Below, in pieces: positions 44,617-53,879 of a DNA stretch of 64,000 nt (positions are counted from its first letter, which is position 1; each line of letters starts with the position of its first letter). Both the position numbers and the translations under genes were made by a program. Origin of the DNA: Clostridiales bacterium UBA4039 (GTDB lineage: Bacteria > Bacillota > Clostridia > Lachnospirales > Vallitaleaceae); assembly GCA_002382805.1 (NCBI GenBank), contig DGAD01000043.1:1-64000 (forward strand). The letters run 5' to 3'. The notes below the pieces were generated by a model. That model saw nothing but the letters and a program-made list of their open reading frames with translations. It was not told where the DNA came from and searched no databases.

Positions 44617-46149
44617 ATGCTACTTGATGCAGAGATTAAACAACAGTTAAAACAATATCTTGAGATGCTTGAACAAGACATTGTCATCAGGCAAAGCTTA
44701 GATGCATCACAAGCATCTAAAGATATGGCTGCACTTGTAGAAGAGCTGGCGACAATGTCAACTCGAATTCATGTTGAAGAGGGAGAGCTTGAACGCACAC
44801 CGAGTTTTAGTGTGAACCGTCAAGGGGAAGATACCGGCATTGTCTTTGCCGGTATTCCTTTAGGGCATGAATTTACGTCGCTTGTATTGGCTCTTTTACA
44901 CGTCAGTGGTCGAAAGCCAAAAATTGATCAAGCGTTGATTGAGAAGATTCAATCTATTAAGGGAGAGTACAGTTTCGAGACCTATGTCAGTTTAAGTTGC
45001 CACAACTGTCCCGATGTTGTTCAGGCGTTAAACATTATGAGTGTCTTAAATCCTGGAATCCGCCATACAATGATTGACGGTGCTGTTTTTAAGGATGAGG
45101 TTGAAGCTAAAGATATTATGGCGGTACCATCGGTTTATCTCAACAAGGAATTCCTTGAAAGTGGTCGTATGGACATTGAAGATCTGTTAAAGCTTATGGG
45201 AGAGGCGGCTACAGAAGGACCAAAGTTAAGTGATGCGCCTTATGATGTCTTTGTCATTGGGGGAGGCCCTGCAGGTGTAAGTTCGGCAATCTATGCAGCA
45301 AGAAAAGGAATTCGTGTTGCTTTATTGGCTGAACGCATCGGAGGACAAGTTCTTGACACTTTAGGGATTGAAAACTTGATTTCGGTTCCATATACAGAAG
45401 GGCCAAAGCTCGCCGGGCATCTTAATGACCACATTGGACACTACAAAAATATTGATGTTATCCTAAGGCAAAAAGTGACCCAGTTACGCCGAGAAGATTT
45501 TGTAGAGGTAACGCTAGAAGATGGAACGATTGCAAAGGCAAAGACTGTGATTATTGCCACTGGCGCCCGATGGCGCAACATCAATGTCCCAGGTGAGCAA
45601 GAGTTTAAAAATAAGGGTGTAGCTTATTGTCCGCACTGTGATGGACCTTTCTTTGAAGGTAAGGATGTGGCAGTGATTGGTGGAGGAAACTCCGGGATTG
45701 AGGCAGCCATTGATTTGGCAGGAATTGTAAAACAGGTGACGGTATTGGAATTTTTACCGGAATTAAAAGCAGATCGTGTTTTGCAAGAGCGGTTATACAG
45801 TTTGCCCAATGTCACTGTCCTTAAAAATGTTGAGACAAAAAAAATCACAGGAGATCAAAAAGTTACTGGGATTGAATATATGGATCGGGAGACAAAACAG
45901 GTCGCCAATGTAGATTTAGACGGTGTGTTTGTTCAGATTGGTCTTGTACCCAACACGGAATGGTTAGGTGAGAACATAGAGAGAAACCGATTTGGTGAAA
46001 TCGTTGTTGATGCCCACGGAGCAACATCGATGGAGGGTGTGTTTGCAGCAGGAGACTGTACCAACAGTCCATATAAGCAGATTGTTATTTCTATGGGATC
46101 GGGTGCAACAGCAGCCCTAAGTGCTTTTGACTATCTCTTGCGTCATTAG
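44617..46149 (+). CDS. ahpF: Alkyl hydroperoxide reductase subunit F (NADH-dependent flavoprotein)
   Basis: 510 residues. An N-terminal double thioredoxin fold holds C128-H-N-C131 (SCHNCPDVV), followed by an FAD-binding part (FVIGGGPAGVSSAIYAARKG), the redox pair C338-P-H-C341 (YCPHCDGPFF), the NAD site (AVIGGGNSGIEAAID) and the FAD site GVFAAGDCT. It transfers electrons from NADH through both disulfides to AhpC. Length and motif order are standard for AhpF. Confidence 0.97.
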   Translation: MLLDAEIKQQLKQYLEMLEQDIVIRQSLDASQASKDMAALVEELATMSTRIHVEEGELERTPSFSVNRQGEDTGIVFAGIPLGHEFTSLVLALLHVSGRKPKIDQALIEKIQSIKGEYSFETYVSLSCHNCPDVVQALNIMSVLNPGIRHTMIDGAVFKDEVEAKDIMAVPSVYLNKEFLESGRMDIEDLLKLMGEAATEGPKLSDAPYDVFVIGGGPAGVSSAIYAARKGIRVALLAERIGGQVLDTLGIENLISVPYTEGPKLAGHLNDHIGHYKNIDVILRQKVTQLRREDFVEVTLEDGTIAKAKTVIIATGARWRNINVPGEQEFKNKGVAYCPHCDGPFFEGKDVAVIGGGNSGIEAAIDLAGIVKQVTVLEFLPELKADRVLQERLYSLPNVTVLKNVETKKITGDQKVTGIEYMDRETKQVANVDLDGVFVQIGLVPNTEWLGENIERNRFGEIVVDAHGATSMEGVFAAGDCTNSPYKQIVISMGSGATAALSAFDYLLRH

Positions 46150-46163
46150 CAAAAAAAATCATT

Positions 46164-46220
46164 AGAGGTTATTCTATCATGGGTTAATAATCCATGGATA
46201 GAGTAGCCTCTTTATGTTTT
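46164..46220 (+). terminator. Terminator of the ahpCF operon
   Basis: AGAGG...TCTATC and GATAGA...CCTCT form a long imperfect stem of about 19 bp around a TTAATAA-containing loop, followed by TTTATGTTTTTC. Confidence 0.7.
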
Positions 46221-46237
46221 TCTACAATAAAAAAATA

Positions 46238-46246
46238 TGCTATAAT
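46238..46246 (+). promoter_or_regulatory. Extended -10 promoter before a Gfo/Idh gene
   Basis: TGCTATAAT lies 55 bases before the GTG start, just beyond the ahpCF terminator, with only a weak TTTTCT at the -35 position. Confidence 0.5.
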
Positions 46247-46300
46247 AAACAAATAAGGAGCAAAATATAATCCTAAGTGGGTATAACAGAGGAGGAGCAT

Positions 46301-47293
46301 GTGGATAAGATTAAGATTGGAATTATAGGGTGTGGATGGTTTGCAAATTTTCATTTAGATAATTTACTTAAAATGGAGCATGTTGATGTTATTGCTTTTT
46401 CCGGAAGTAATCCAGAAAAGCTAGAAACTATAGGAAAGCGTGTGCCTACAGCAAGACTATATAGCCACCATCAAGCTATGTATGAGCAAGAAAAAGAAAT
46501 CGATGGTGTATTTATCTGCATTCCGCCGAATCGGCACGAAGATGCAGAACGTCTAGCAGCTGCCTATGGCATTCATATTTATGTAGAAAAACCTATAGAT
46601 GTATCTTATGAACGTGCCAAAGAAACAGCGCGTATTATTCAAGAGTCCCAAATTATCAACAGTGTAGGCTATCAAGAGCGGTATAATCCCGAAGTTGATT
46701 TTCTAAAAAAACATCTACAGATAAAAAATGTGGGATTAATACAAGGACAATGGATTGGTGGAATGCCTCAGGTACATTGGTGGCGGCAAAAAAAGATGTC
46801 CGGAGGTCAGATTGTCGAGCAAAGCACACACATATTTGACATGTTACGCTATTTGTTTGGTGAAGTTGAGACGGTATATAGTACTGCTGTTAAAGGTTTA
46901 ATAACGGATGTAGAGGATTATGATCTTGAAGATGCATCAGCGACGACGCTGACATTTGCTTCTGGAAAAGTAGCAACCATCCTCACAGCATGCTATGTTG
47001 CAGATATTATGAATTATAACGGTGTGGGATTTCAAATCATTTGTGCGGACGAGGTGATTAATTATCGTTGGCAACAAGATATTACATATACCCAAACCAA
47101 GCAAAGTGCATGCCGTAGATTTATTAAAGACATGCATTTTCAATCAGCACAAGCGTTTATTCAAGCGATTGTAGATAAAGATGCAAGTTTGATTAAGTCG
47201 GATTATAATGATGGATTAAAAACCCTTGAACTGACTTTGGCGGCGAATCGATCGTTAGAAAAGCATCAACCGGTGAAGCTTAAACATCAATAA
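46301..47293 (+). CDS. Gfo/Idh/MocA-family oxidoreductase
   Basis: 330 residues from a GTG behind GAGGAGGAG; the longer frame from 46277 would start inside that site. KIKIGIIGCGWFANFHLDNL is the Rossmann start and EKPIDVSYERA the cofactor contact; GGQIVEQSTHIFDMLRYLFG holds the His. The GG(Q/G) pattern differs slightly from the three other members in this window. It is followed by a 2H phosphoesterase and stands alone among sugar genes, so its substrate is unknown. Confidence 0.8.
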   Translation: MDKIKIGIIGCGWFANFHLDNLLKMEHVDVIAFSGSNPEKLETIGKRVPTARLYSHHQAMYEQEKEIDGVFICIPPNRHEDAERLAAAYGIHIYVEKPIDVSYERAKETARIIQESQIINSVGYQERYNPEVDFLKKHLQIKNVGLIQGQWIGGMPQVHWWRQKKMSGGQIVEQSTHIFDMLRYLFGEVETVYSTAVKGLITDVEDYDLEDASATTLTFASGKVATILTACYVADIMNYNGVGFQIICADEVINYRWQQDITYTQTKQSACRRFIKDMHFQSAQAFIQAIVDKDASLIKSDYNDGLKTLELTLAANRSLEKHQPVKLKHQ

Positions 47294-47324
47294 CATCTAA
47301 GGATACCATATAAAGGATATTACA

Positions 47325-48017
47325 ATGAATAATAAAGAGCTTACATTTCATTATAGACAGATGTATGATGCGGCTGTTGCTGCGATAGTTCACCAAGGCT
47401 ATCAACTTGATACAATGCTTGATTGTCCAACGGATAATCGGCGAGGGATAACGCTGCTGATTCGTCCGACAAAAAGTGTTCGTAAGAATATAGTGCAGTT
47501 TTTGCAGCAGATACAGCAGATAGAGCCGGAGCAATATTATTATCCTGAGACGGATATGCATCTTACGGTGCTATCTATTGTATCTTGTGTAGAAGGATTT
47601 GTGCTTGAAGATGTGGATCTTTTAAAAGTCAAAACAATCATCCAAGATACGTTAGCAAAGATGCCACGATTTTCAATTGATTTTTATGGGATTACAGCCT
47701 CTCCATCATGTATATTGATTCAAGGGTTTCCAAAACAAGAAACCCTAAATCTGATGCGCGAACACTTAAGAGAGGCGTTTGCACAATCGAATTTAGGGTT
47801 GTCGATTGATGCAAGATATACATTAAATACAGCACATATGACAGTGATTCGATTAAGAAAACCATTACATGATAGTGGTCTTTTTTGCAGATACATTGAC
47901 CGATATCGTACATTTGATTTTGGCAGTGCACAGGTAGATACTATTGAGTTAGTATATAATGATTGGTATCAACGGCACTTAAAATGCATGTCATTAACAT
48001 CATACCCGTTGTTGTGA
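47325..48017 (+). CDS. 2H phosphoesterase (2'-5' RNA ligase/LigT-like)
   Basis: 230 residues with two HxT motifs, H79-L-T in DMHLTVLSIVS and H171-M-T in TAHMTVIRLR, the signature of the 2H phosphoesterase superfamily. Such enzymes act on cyclic phosphodiesters or 2'-5' linkages in RNA. AAAGGA precedes the ATG 31 bases after the dehydrogenase gene. It converges with the radical-SAM gene and overlaps its end by 18 bases. Confidence 0.75.
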   Translation: MNNKELTFHYRQMYDAAVAAIVHQGYQLDTMLDCPTDNRRGITLLIRPTKSVRKNIVQFLQQIQQIEPEQYYYPETDMHLTVLSIVSCVEGFVLEDVDLLKVKTIIQDTLAKMPRFSIDFYGITASPSCILIQGFPKQETLNLMREHLREAFAQSNLGLSIDARYTLNTAHMTVIRLRKPLHDSGLFCRYIDRYRTFDFGSAQVDTIELVYNDWYQRHLKCMSLTSYPLL

Positions 48018-49142
48018 TTGAATATAACGGGCAAGGTGCTGAAGCTTTTGAGCGCTATGGCTAAAAAACATTTTATATGCTTCACAAAAATAATTATCAA
48101 ATAAATCTTCAGTTGCCATGTTTTTCGTATCCACAAACATCTCTTTATGGCGACGGCATCCACTTCGACAGAGTCTAAGATAAGGGCATGTGTCACATTC
48201 TTTTGCATGGTGATTACCACTAGCAAGAAACTCCTTAGCCAAGTCTCCAAACATCATGTCCTCAAGGGCATCGTTATTAATATTACCAAGCTTCCATTGA
48301 TCCAAAACATAAAAGTCGCATGGATAGACAGAACCATCGGCTTCAATGACTGGATTGACACTACAAAAACCATTCATATCGCAGCTTTCTGGCGGCATAC
48401 CTAATAGCATTTGGACATAGTTGTCAAACAACCGGATACTGATACGTTCACCTTGAAGAATATCTTGATACCAAAGGTCAAATAATTGGATGAGAAATTC
48501 TCCATAGTCTTTTGGTGTGATATTATATGGTTTTAAGGTGGCGTCATTGAAGTCACTGATGCAAGGAATAAATTGCAGATACTGATAGTTTTGCGTTTTA
48601 AAATACCGATAGATTTTTTGTACGTGACGTACAGTGTTTTTGGTGACAACCGTTAGAATGTTGAACTCAACTTTATGTTTGGTCATTAATTTTGCCGCTT
48701 GGTCAACGGTTTTGAAGGTACCTTTTTTCTTGGTGTCTAATCGGTTCAGATCATGCATGTCTTTGGGACCATCCAGGGACAGACCGACAAGAAAATGATG
48801 TTCATGTAAAAATGTGCAGAAGTCTTCATCAAGCTGAGTTCCGTTGGTTTGTATTGCATAATGGATGGTTTGTGTGGATTTATATTGATTAACCGTTGAG
48901 ACAAAGTTTTTAAAATAGTCAAGCCCAATAAGTGTCGGTTCTCCACCTTGGAAGGCAAAAGTCACATGGTCCGTGGCACTTTCAAGCGCTTTTTTAATGA
49001 GAGCATCCATCGTAGATGGCTGCATAAGTCCATAACTTTTGTGGTCGCGATTGGCAGCAACATCATAGTAAAAGCAGTATTTACATCCAAGGTTACAGTT
49101 GGATGACGAGGGTTTGATCAATAATGAAATATTTTTTGGCAT
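48000..49142 (-). CDS. Anaerobic sulfatase-maturase-like radical SAM enzyme
   Basis: 380 residues. The radical SAM cluster is C16-N-L-G-C20-K-Y-C23 (NCNLGCKYCFYYD), and the C-terminal SPASM region has CDMNGFCSVNPVIEADGSVYP at about 245-265 and CDTCPYLRLCRSGCRR near the end, binding two further iron-sulfur clusters. QGGEPTLIGLDYF and IQTNGTQLD are typical of anSME enzymes, which turn a Cys or Ser of a sulfatase into formylglycine. AAAGGAG precedes the ATG. No sulfatase gene lies in this window, so its partner must be elsewhere. Confidence 0.85.
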   Translation of the reverse strand: MPKNISLLIKPSSSNCNLGCKYCFYYDVAANRDHKSYGLMQPSTMDALIKKALESATDHVTFAFQGGEPTLIGLDYFKNFVSTVNQYKSTQTIHYAIQTNGTQLDEDFCTFLHEHHFLVGLSLDGPKDMHDLNRLDTKKKGTFKTVDQAAKLMTKHKVEFNILTVVTKNTVRHVQKIYRYFKTQNYQYLQFIPCISDFNDATLKPYNITPKDYGEFLIQLFDLWYQDILQGERISIRLFDNYVQMLLGMPPESCDMNGFCSVNPVIEADGSVYPCDFYVLDQWKLGNINNDALEDMMFGDLAKEFLASGNHHAKECDTCPYLRLCRSGCRRHKEMFVDTKNMATEDLFDNYFCEAYKMFFSHSAQKLQHLARYIQSQQRV

Positions 49143-49255
49143 AAGTCGCTCCTTTAAGATCAGTGCAAAAATTCACTAATATAAAGTATAAAACATTTCA
49201 TAGGCGATTTCAATGTCAACCTAGGCGAAGTCATTAAAAGATGATAAAATAAAGA

Positions 49256-49294
49256 AAAATGCATGATATAACAAAGGAAAATGCATGATATAAC
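49256..49294 (+). repeat. Pair of 17-bp direct repeats upstream of yesN-like gene
   Basis: AAAATGCATGATATAAC occurs at 49256-49272 and again at 49278-49294, offset by 22 bases, i.e. about two helical turns. Placed 35 bases before the start codon of an AraC-type response regulator, the repeats may bind such a regulator on one face of the helix, or be a simple local duplication. Confidence 0.6.
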
Positions 49295-49328
49295 GAAGAA
49301 TGAAGTAGGCAAGAAGGAGGATAGCATA

Positions 49329-50483
49329 ATGTATAAATTGATAGTTGTCGATGATGAGGCGGTTATACGTAATGGACTTGTTCATGGAAATCCATGGAAT
49401 ACATGGGGGTTTGAGATCGTGGGGCAGGCAAGCGATGGCTTAGAGGCGATTGAGATTATCAAAGAACAAGCGCCGGATGTTGTCTTAACAGATATACGTA
49501 TGCCAAAATATGATGGCGTCCAGCTCATGGAATATCTAAATGCAAACTATCCTTCCATAAAAATAGTTATCTTAAGTGGATATAGTGATTTTGAATATTT
49601 GAACAAATCGATTAAGAATAATGTCTTTGATTATTTGCTTAAGCCGACGCAGGAAGAAGATTTTATTGACTTATTTTCGAGATTAAAGCAAAAACTGGAT
49701 GAAGACAATGCGGAAAAAGCGTATATCAAGGAGCTAGAATGGGCGCAACAATTAATGAAATTAAATTCATACCTTATGGGAATTACAACATTTACTTCAG
49801 AAGAGATGAAGTGGATTCCTGAAAAAGGCTTTGTCACATTGTGGACCATGGAAAAAGATAAACGTGAAGAAGCATTTAGCCAGTTAAAAAATAAAAATCA
49901 AAAGCTTCAAAGTGTGTTTTACCAGATTTTTCCGGAGATCCTCATAGGAATATCTGAGCAGAGTCCTAAAGAACTGTTTGAGCAAATGCAAAACAACTAT
50001 CCGACACTCAGTGTTGGGGTTAGCCAAGAATTTGAAGAAAAAAATTACTATCTTGCGTACCAAGAAGCAAAAGAAGCCCTTGAACAAACACGATATACAG
50101 GTTCAGGACAATGGATTGCTTATGAAACGTTGGCGAGTGCAAACTTATCCCCGCTAGCACAAGAGATTTTACATATTGTGACGGAAGAATATAACAATAA
50201 CATTATATCATTAGACTATATTGGAGAACGGGTAGATAAGACACCGTCGTATATTTCGAAAGTATTTAAAAAAGAGATTGGATATAATTTTACAACGTAT
50301 ATTACTAAAAAACGTATGGAAAAAGCCAAAGAGATGTTGCAAGATATCTCCATCAAGGTTTATGAAATTGGTGAAGAACTGGGGTATGCAGACCCATCCA
50401 CATTTATTAAAGTATTTAGAAAAACATATGGCATGAGTCCTAACGAATATCGTGAACAAATAGAAAGAGGAACCTTCGAATGA
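49329..50483 (+). CDS. Response regulator with AraC-type DNA-binding domain, YesN-like
   Basis: 384 residues from the ATG behind AAGGAGGATAG. The receiver domain (1-120) has D55 in VVLTDIRMPKYDG and K106-type Lys in DYLLKPTQEED. The C-terminal AraC domain (about 285-384) shows SLDYIGERVDKTPSYISKVF and IGEELGYADPSTFIKVFRKT. It overlaps the kinase gene by ATGA. It should activate the two sugar transporter operons downstream. Confidence 0.9.
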   Translation: MYKLIVVDDEAVIRNGLVHGNPWNTWGFEIVGQASDGLEAIEIIKEQAPDVVLTDIRMPKYDGVQLMEYLNANYPSIKIVILSGYSDFEYLNKSIKNNVFDYLLKPTQEEDFIDLFSRLKQKLDEDNAEKAYIKELEWAQQLMKLNSYLMGITTFTSEEMKWIPEKGFVTLWTMEKDKREEAFSQLKNKNQKLQSVFYQIFPEILIGISEQSPKELFEQMQNNYPTLSVGVSQEFEEKNYYLAYQEAKEALEQTRYTGSGQWIAYETLASANLSPLAQEILHIVTEEYNNNIISLDYIGERVDKTPSYISKVFKKEIGYNFTTYITKKRMEKAKEMLQDISIKVYEIGEELGYADPSTFIKVFRKTYGMSPNEYREQIERGTFE

Positions 50484-52327
50484 AAACACTAAAAAAAATG
50501 AATCATCATAAGAAGAACCGTTCTTGGATGCAAAAAATAATAGGGCTATTGCTTTTAGCCTTAATCCCTATTATTTTGCTGGTGACGGTTCTTTTTCTTA
50601 ATACCAATCGGACATTGCAAGATAAAGCTATCGAAAATATGTTGTACGGAGCAAAGGAAGTACGGGCAAAGGTAGATGATACAATTCTTAACGTCTATGG
50701 AGTAAGTGACACATTTGCATCAGAGCAAAGGCTTTTGGAGTACCTAGACCGTACTTATGAAAGTAAGATGCTTAAGCGTCAATCGACAGTATTAATTATG
50801 CGCAGAATTTTTGATGGATATAACTTGTTAAAACAAAATGAACAGATTGCTTCAATTTATACATATAAAGACGAAGTGTTTAACTTTGTCGATCCAAATA
50901 ATGATCAAGAAGATATTAAGGCTAAGTTGATGGAGTTAAATATTGATGATCCGCAGCGTCTAGGGAAGTTTTACTGGTATCCACTTATGGATAACTTTTT
51001 AACCATGATAACCTATAATGAAGTTCGTAAAGACAAAGTTATTGTAGGAACACGTCGTGTCTTTTCCCCATTAAAATCCCAATATGCCTATATTCATATT
51101 TTTGCTCTTCAAGAAGAAGATTTATATGAGAAATATATGAATTTGCACGAACAATTAGGTGCCCAAATATATATTGTCAACGAGCGGGCAGAGTTACTTT
51201 CATCTTCGGATGAAGTGGCGTTAGAGCAACCGGAGGCAGTACTCAATCGACAAAAGGACTGGATACAAAAAATAGAGCAAGAAGAAGGGGACGATGGATA
51301 TATTAAGATACATATGGACAAAGTGCCCTATTACCTAGCATTTTCCTCATCTCAAGTCAACGGTTGGAAAAGCATTGTGCTATTGCCTGAAAAAGCTGTG
51401 CTTGCAGAAAATCAACAGCTCTATATCCAAGTTATATGGATTTTGGTGCTTATTGCACTGATATACATAGGCATCATGCTATATATGTATCGTGGATTTA
51501 TGAATCCGATTAACCAGTTGATTTTTTCCATGGAAAAAGTCTATGAAGGCGATTTGGATCAAGAGCTGGAAGAAAAGGGGCGCGAAGAAGTTAAAAGAAT
51601 GTTAAGGCATTATAATTCCATGCTCAAAAGTATCAAGACGAATATTAAAGAGCGCTTAGAGAGTGAACAGCAAAAAAAACAGCTGGAATATGAAGTGTTG
51701 ATGAGTCAAGTGAACCCGCATTTTCTCTATAATACACTAGAAAGCATTGTGTGGATGGCGACAGAAGCCAAACGTCCGGATATCCGACGTCTGGCGGCTT
51801 CCTTAGGGCGCCTATATCGCTTGTCCGTTGGGGATGGACAGGAAGTTGTTTCTATAAATAAAGAGATTGAACATGTAACGGCGTATTGCCACATTCAAAA
51901 GAATAGATATCAAGAAAAGGTGAATTTTCAGATTGAAGCAAATCCGGAATTGACCAATAAGTATTATGTAATCAAGATGATCTTGCAGCCGGTTGTTGAA
52001 AATATCTTCATACACGCGGTGGACCACAGTGAAAGTCCAGTAAGCATTAACCTTCGATTAAAAGAAGATCATAAATACCTACGGTTTTTTATTGCAGATA
52101 ATGGAGTCGGCATCGATAGACAAGTGCTGTTAAAAATTGAGGCTGAATTAAGGGAAAGTGGTGAACAAAACAAAGCACGTGATAGGCGAAGTACAGGCAT
52201 CGGTTTAGGCAGTGTCTACAAACGCTTACGTTTACATTATGGTGACATGGCCAATGTGAAAATATATAGTCGAAAAGGAAAAGGAACCGTTGTTGTCCTT
52301 CAAATACCTAAAATTGACTATAAATAA
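50480..52327 (+). CDS. Sensor histidine kinase, YesM-like
   Basis: 615 residues. Membrane segments at about 22-42 and 316-336 enclose a Cache-like extracellular sensor of about 270 residues. A HAMP-like stretch follows (PINQLIFSMEKVYEGDLDQ), then the His_kinase domain with H414 in QVNPHFLYNTLESIVWMA, and an ATPase with LQPVVENIFIHAV and ADNGVGID and GIGLGSVYKRL. YesM kinases sense sugars or their binding proteins and signal to YesN, here encoded directly upstream with ATGA overlap. Confidence 0.9.
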   Translation: MKTLKKMNHHKKNRSWMQKIIGLLLLALIPIILLVTVLFLNTNRTLQDKAIENMLYGAKEVRAKVDDTILNVYGVSDTFASEQRLLEYLDRTYESKMLKRQSTVLIMRRIFDGYNLLKQNEQIASIYTYKDEVFNFVDPNNDQEDIKAKLMELNIDDPQRLGKFYWYPLMDNFLTMITYNEVRKDKVIVGTRRVFSPLKSQYAYIHIFALQEEDLYEKYMNLHEQLGAQIYIVNERAELLSSSDEVALEQPEAVLNRQKDWIQKIEQEEGDDGYIKIHMDKVPYYLAFSSSQVNGWKSIVLLPEKAVLAENQQLYIQVIWILVLIALIYIGIMLYMYRGFMNPINQLIFSMEKVYEGDLDQELEEKGREEVKRMLRHYNSMLKSIKTNIKERLESEQQKKQLEYEVLMSQVNPHFLYNTLESIVWMATEAKRPDIRRLAASLGRLYRLSVGDGQEVVSINKEIEHVTAYCHIQKNRYQEKVNFQIEANPELTNKYYVIKMILQPVVENIFIHAVDHSESPVSINLRLKEDHKYLRFFIADNGVGIDRQVLLKIEAELRESGEQNKARDRRSTGIGLGSVYKRLRLHYGDMANVKIYSRKGKGTVVVLQIPKIDYK

Positions 52328-52363
52328 AAAATCCAGACTATTTAAGAAGCGGATAGATGCAGA

Positions 52364-52369
52364 TATAAT
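52364..52369 (+). promoter_or_regulatory. Candidate -10 element before the first CUT1 transporter
   Basis: A perfect TATAAT lies 38 bases before the binding-protein start; the expected -35 position shows only TTTAAG, so activation by the adjacent YesN-like regulator is plausible. Confidence 0.4.
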
Positions 52370-52407
52370 GAATGTATAACATAATTACATTTTGGGAGGA
52401 AAAATTT

Positions 52408-53811
52408 ATGAAAAAAATGCGTTTACTATCCTTGATTCTTGTTTTTACAATGGCAGTGAATCTTTTTGCAGGATGTACAAAGGCGGATGAAGACAACAGT
52501 TCTCAAACAACTGTAGACAATGGAGAGGCAACAACAGAGACAGAAAATGGCCAAGAGACAGAAGATACTTCAGGCAAAAAATATGATGGAGTTACATTAA
52601 AGTGGGCAGTAACTGAAACTGGTGCTTCAACAGGTGAAAATGTTGAGCTCATCGAAAAGATTAAAGAAGACTTAGGAATCAACATTGAATTTACAATCGT
52701 GCCAACACCAAAAGATGGTGAAATCGACAGAACATTAGTTAGTTTGATGGCAGGAGACGAACTTGATATTGTATATTCAGCAACACCATCATTAAAAATC
52801 TATCAATCAGCAGGTGTGTTAACACCACTTGATGAACTGGCTGAAAACATGGGTTATGATATGAAAGAAGTGTTTGGAGAAAACTTGCCAGTATTTGATG
52901 GAGCGGTATATGGTTTACCGGCATACAGTGATATCTGGTTGACATTCTACAACAAAAAAGTATTTGATGATGCAGGTGTTCCATATCCAGAAGCTGAAGG
53001 TTGGACTTGGGAAAAATACATCGAAACAGCAGAAAAGTTAACGGACATAGAAAACGGTGTATGGGGATCATACATGCTTGACTACAACAACTACTACTAT
53101 ATGTATGCAACACAAAAAGGTGCGGATGCATATAAGGCAGATGGAACAGCAAACTTTGACGATCCACTATACTCAGAAGCATTAAAATTCTTTGCAGACT
53201 TAGGTAACGAGAAGGAAATTCAACCAACAATGGGAATGCTCGCAGCAGGAGAATACCCATGGAATGCTTTTGCAGCAAGCGACAACATCGGAATGTTTGT
53301 TTGTGGTGGATGGGTGACATCCTTATTGAAAAACCATGAAAAATATCCGAGAGAATGGAAAGCTGGAATTCTTCCAATGCCTTATCCAGAAGGAAGCGAA
53401 GCTTCAACACTTGTAGTTAACGGAAACTATGCAATCCCAACAACAAGTGCAAACAAAGAAGCGGCGTTTGAAGCGGTAAAATACATGGCAGAAAATCAAT
53501 ACGAACTTGGATACGGTCGTGTACCGGCGCGTGTTAACCTTTCAGATGAAGAAATCACACGATACATCGAAGAAGAACTAGGTGCAGATTTTGTTGATGA
53601 TGGAATTACAGTAGAAGACTTTAGAGCAGGATGGTTTGATGCAGAGCGTATTCCTTATCCAGAAAAAATCATAGGTACAGCAGATACAAGTATTAACCAA
53701 ATTTGGTTTGAAGAAGCACAAGAGTATGGTTTAGGTATTAAGCCACTTGAAGAAACAATGCAGTCAATTCAAGAGCGATCAAATCGTGCGATCGAAGAAG
53801 CTAAACAATAA
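52408..53811 (+). CDS. CUT1 sugar ABC transporter, substrate-binding lipoprotein (first system)
   Basis: 467 residues with a lipoprotein signal ending in NLFAGC (lipidated C23) and a Thr/Glu-rich linker. The body has the family-1 solute-binding fold (LKWAVTETGASTGENVELIE ... GDELDIVYSATPSLKIYQSA ... GYGRVPARVNLSDEEIT). Strong codon bias and GGGAGGAAAAA before the ATG fit a highly expressed protein. A hairpin at 53834-53857 separates it from the permease genes. Confidence 0.9.
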   Translation: MKKMRLLSLILVFTMAVNLFAGCTKADEDNSSQTTVDNGEATTETENGQETEDTSGKKYDGVTLKWAVTETGASTGENVELIEKIKEDLGINIEFTIVPTPKDGEIDRTLVSLMAGDELDIVYSATPSLKIYQSAGVLTPLDELAENMGYDMKEVFGENLPVFDGAVYGLPAYSDIWLTFYNKKVFDDAGVPYPEAEGWTWEKYIETAEKLTDIENGVWGSYMLDYNNYYYMYATQKGADAYKADGTANFDDPLYSEALKFFADLGNEKEIQPTMGMLAAGEYPWNAFAASDNIGMFVCGGWVTSLLKNHEKYPREWKAGILPMPYPEGSEASTLVVNGNYAIPTTSANKEAAFEAVKYMAENQYELGYGRVPARVNLSDEEITRYIEEELGADFVDDGITVEDFRAGWFDAERIPYPEKIIGTADTSINQIWFEEAQEYGLGIKPLEETMQSIQERSNRAIEEAKQ

Positions 53812-53833
53812 GCTAAGACACGATACTGATAAT

Positions 53834-53860
53834 ACGCCGCTACGATTGTAGCGGCGTTTT
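53834..53860 (+). terminator. Hairpin between binding-protein and permease genes (attenuator)
   Basis: ACGCCGCTAC and GTAGCGGCGT form a perfect 10-bp GC-rich stem with loop GATT, followed by TTT. Placed within the operon it would lower permease expression relative to the binding protein, by partial termination or 3' end protection. Confidence 0.7.
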
Positions 53861-53879
53861 CATAGAAAGAGGTGTTGTT

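Noticed and set aside
52739..53410. A 223-codon open frame antisense to the first sugar-binding protein
   Set aside because: It has no ribosome binding site, no domain and mirrors a strongly biased, conserved lipoprotein gene; long antisense frames arise from such codon bias.
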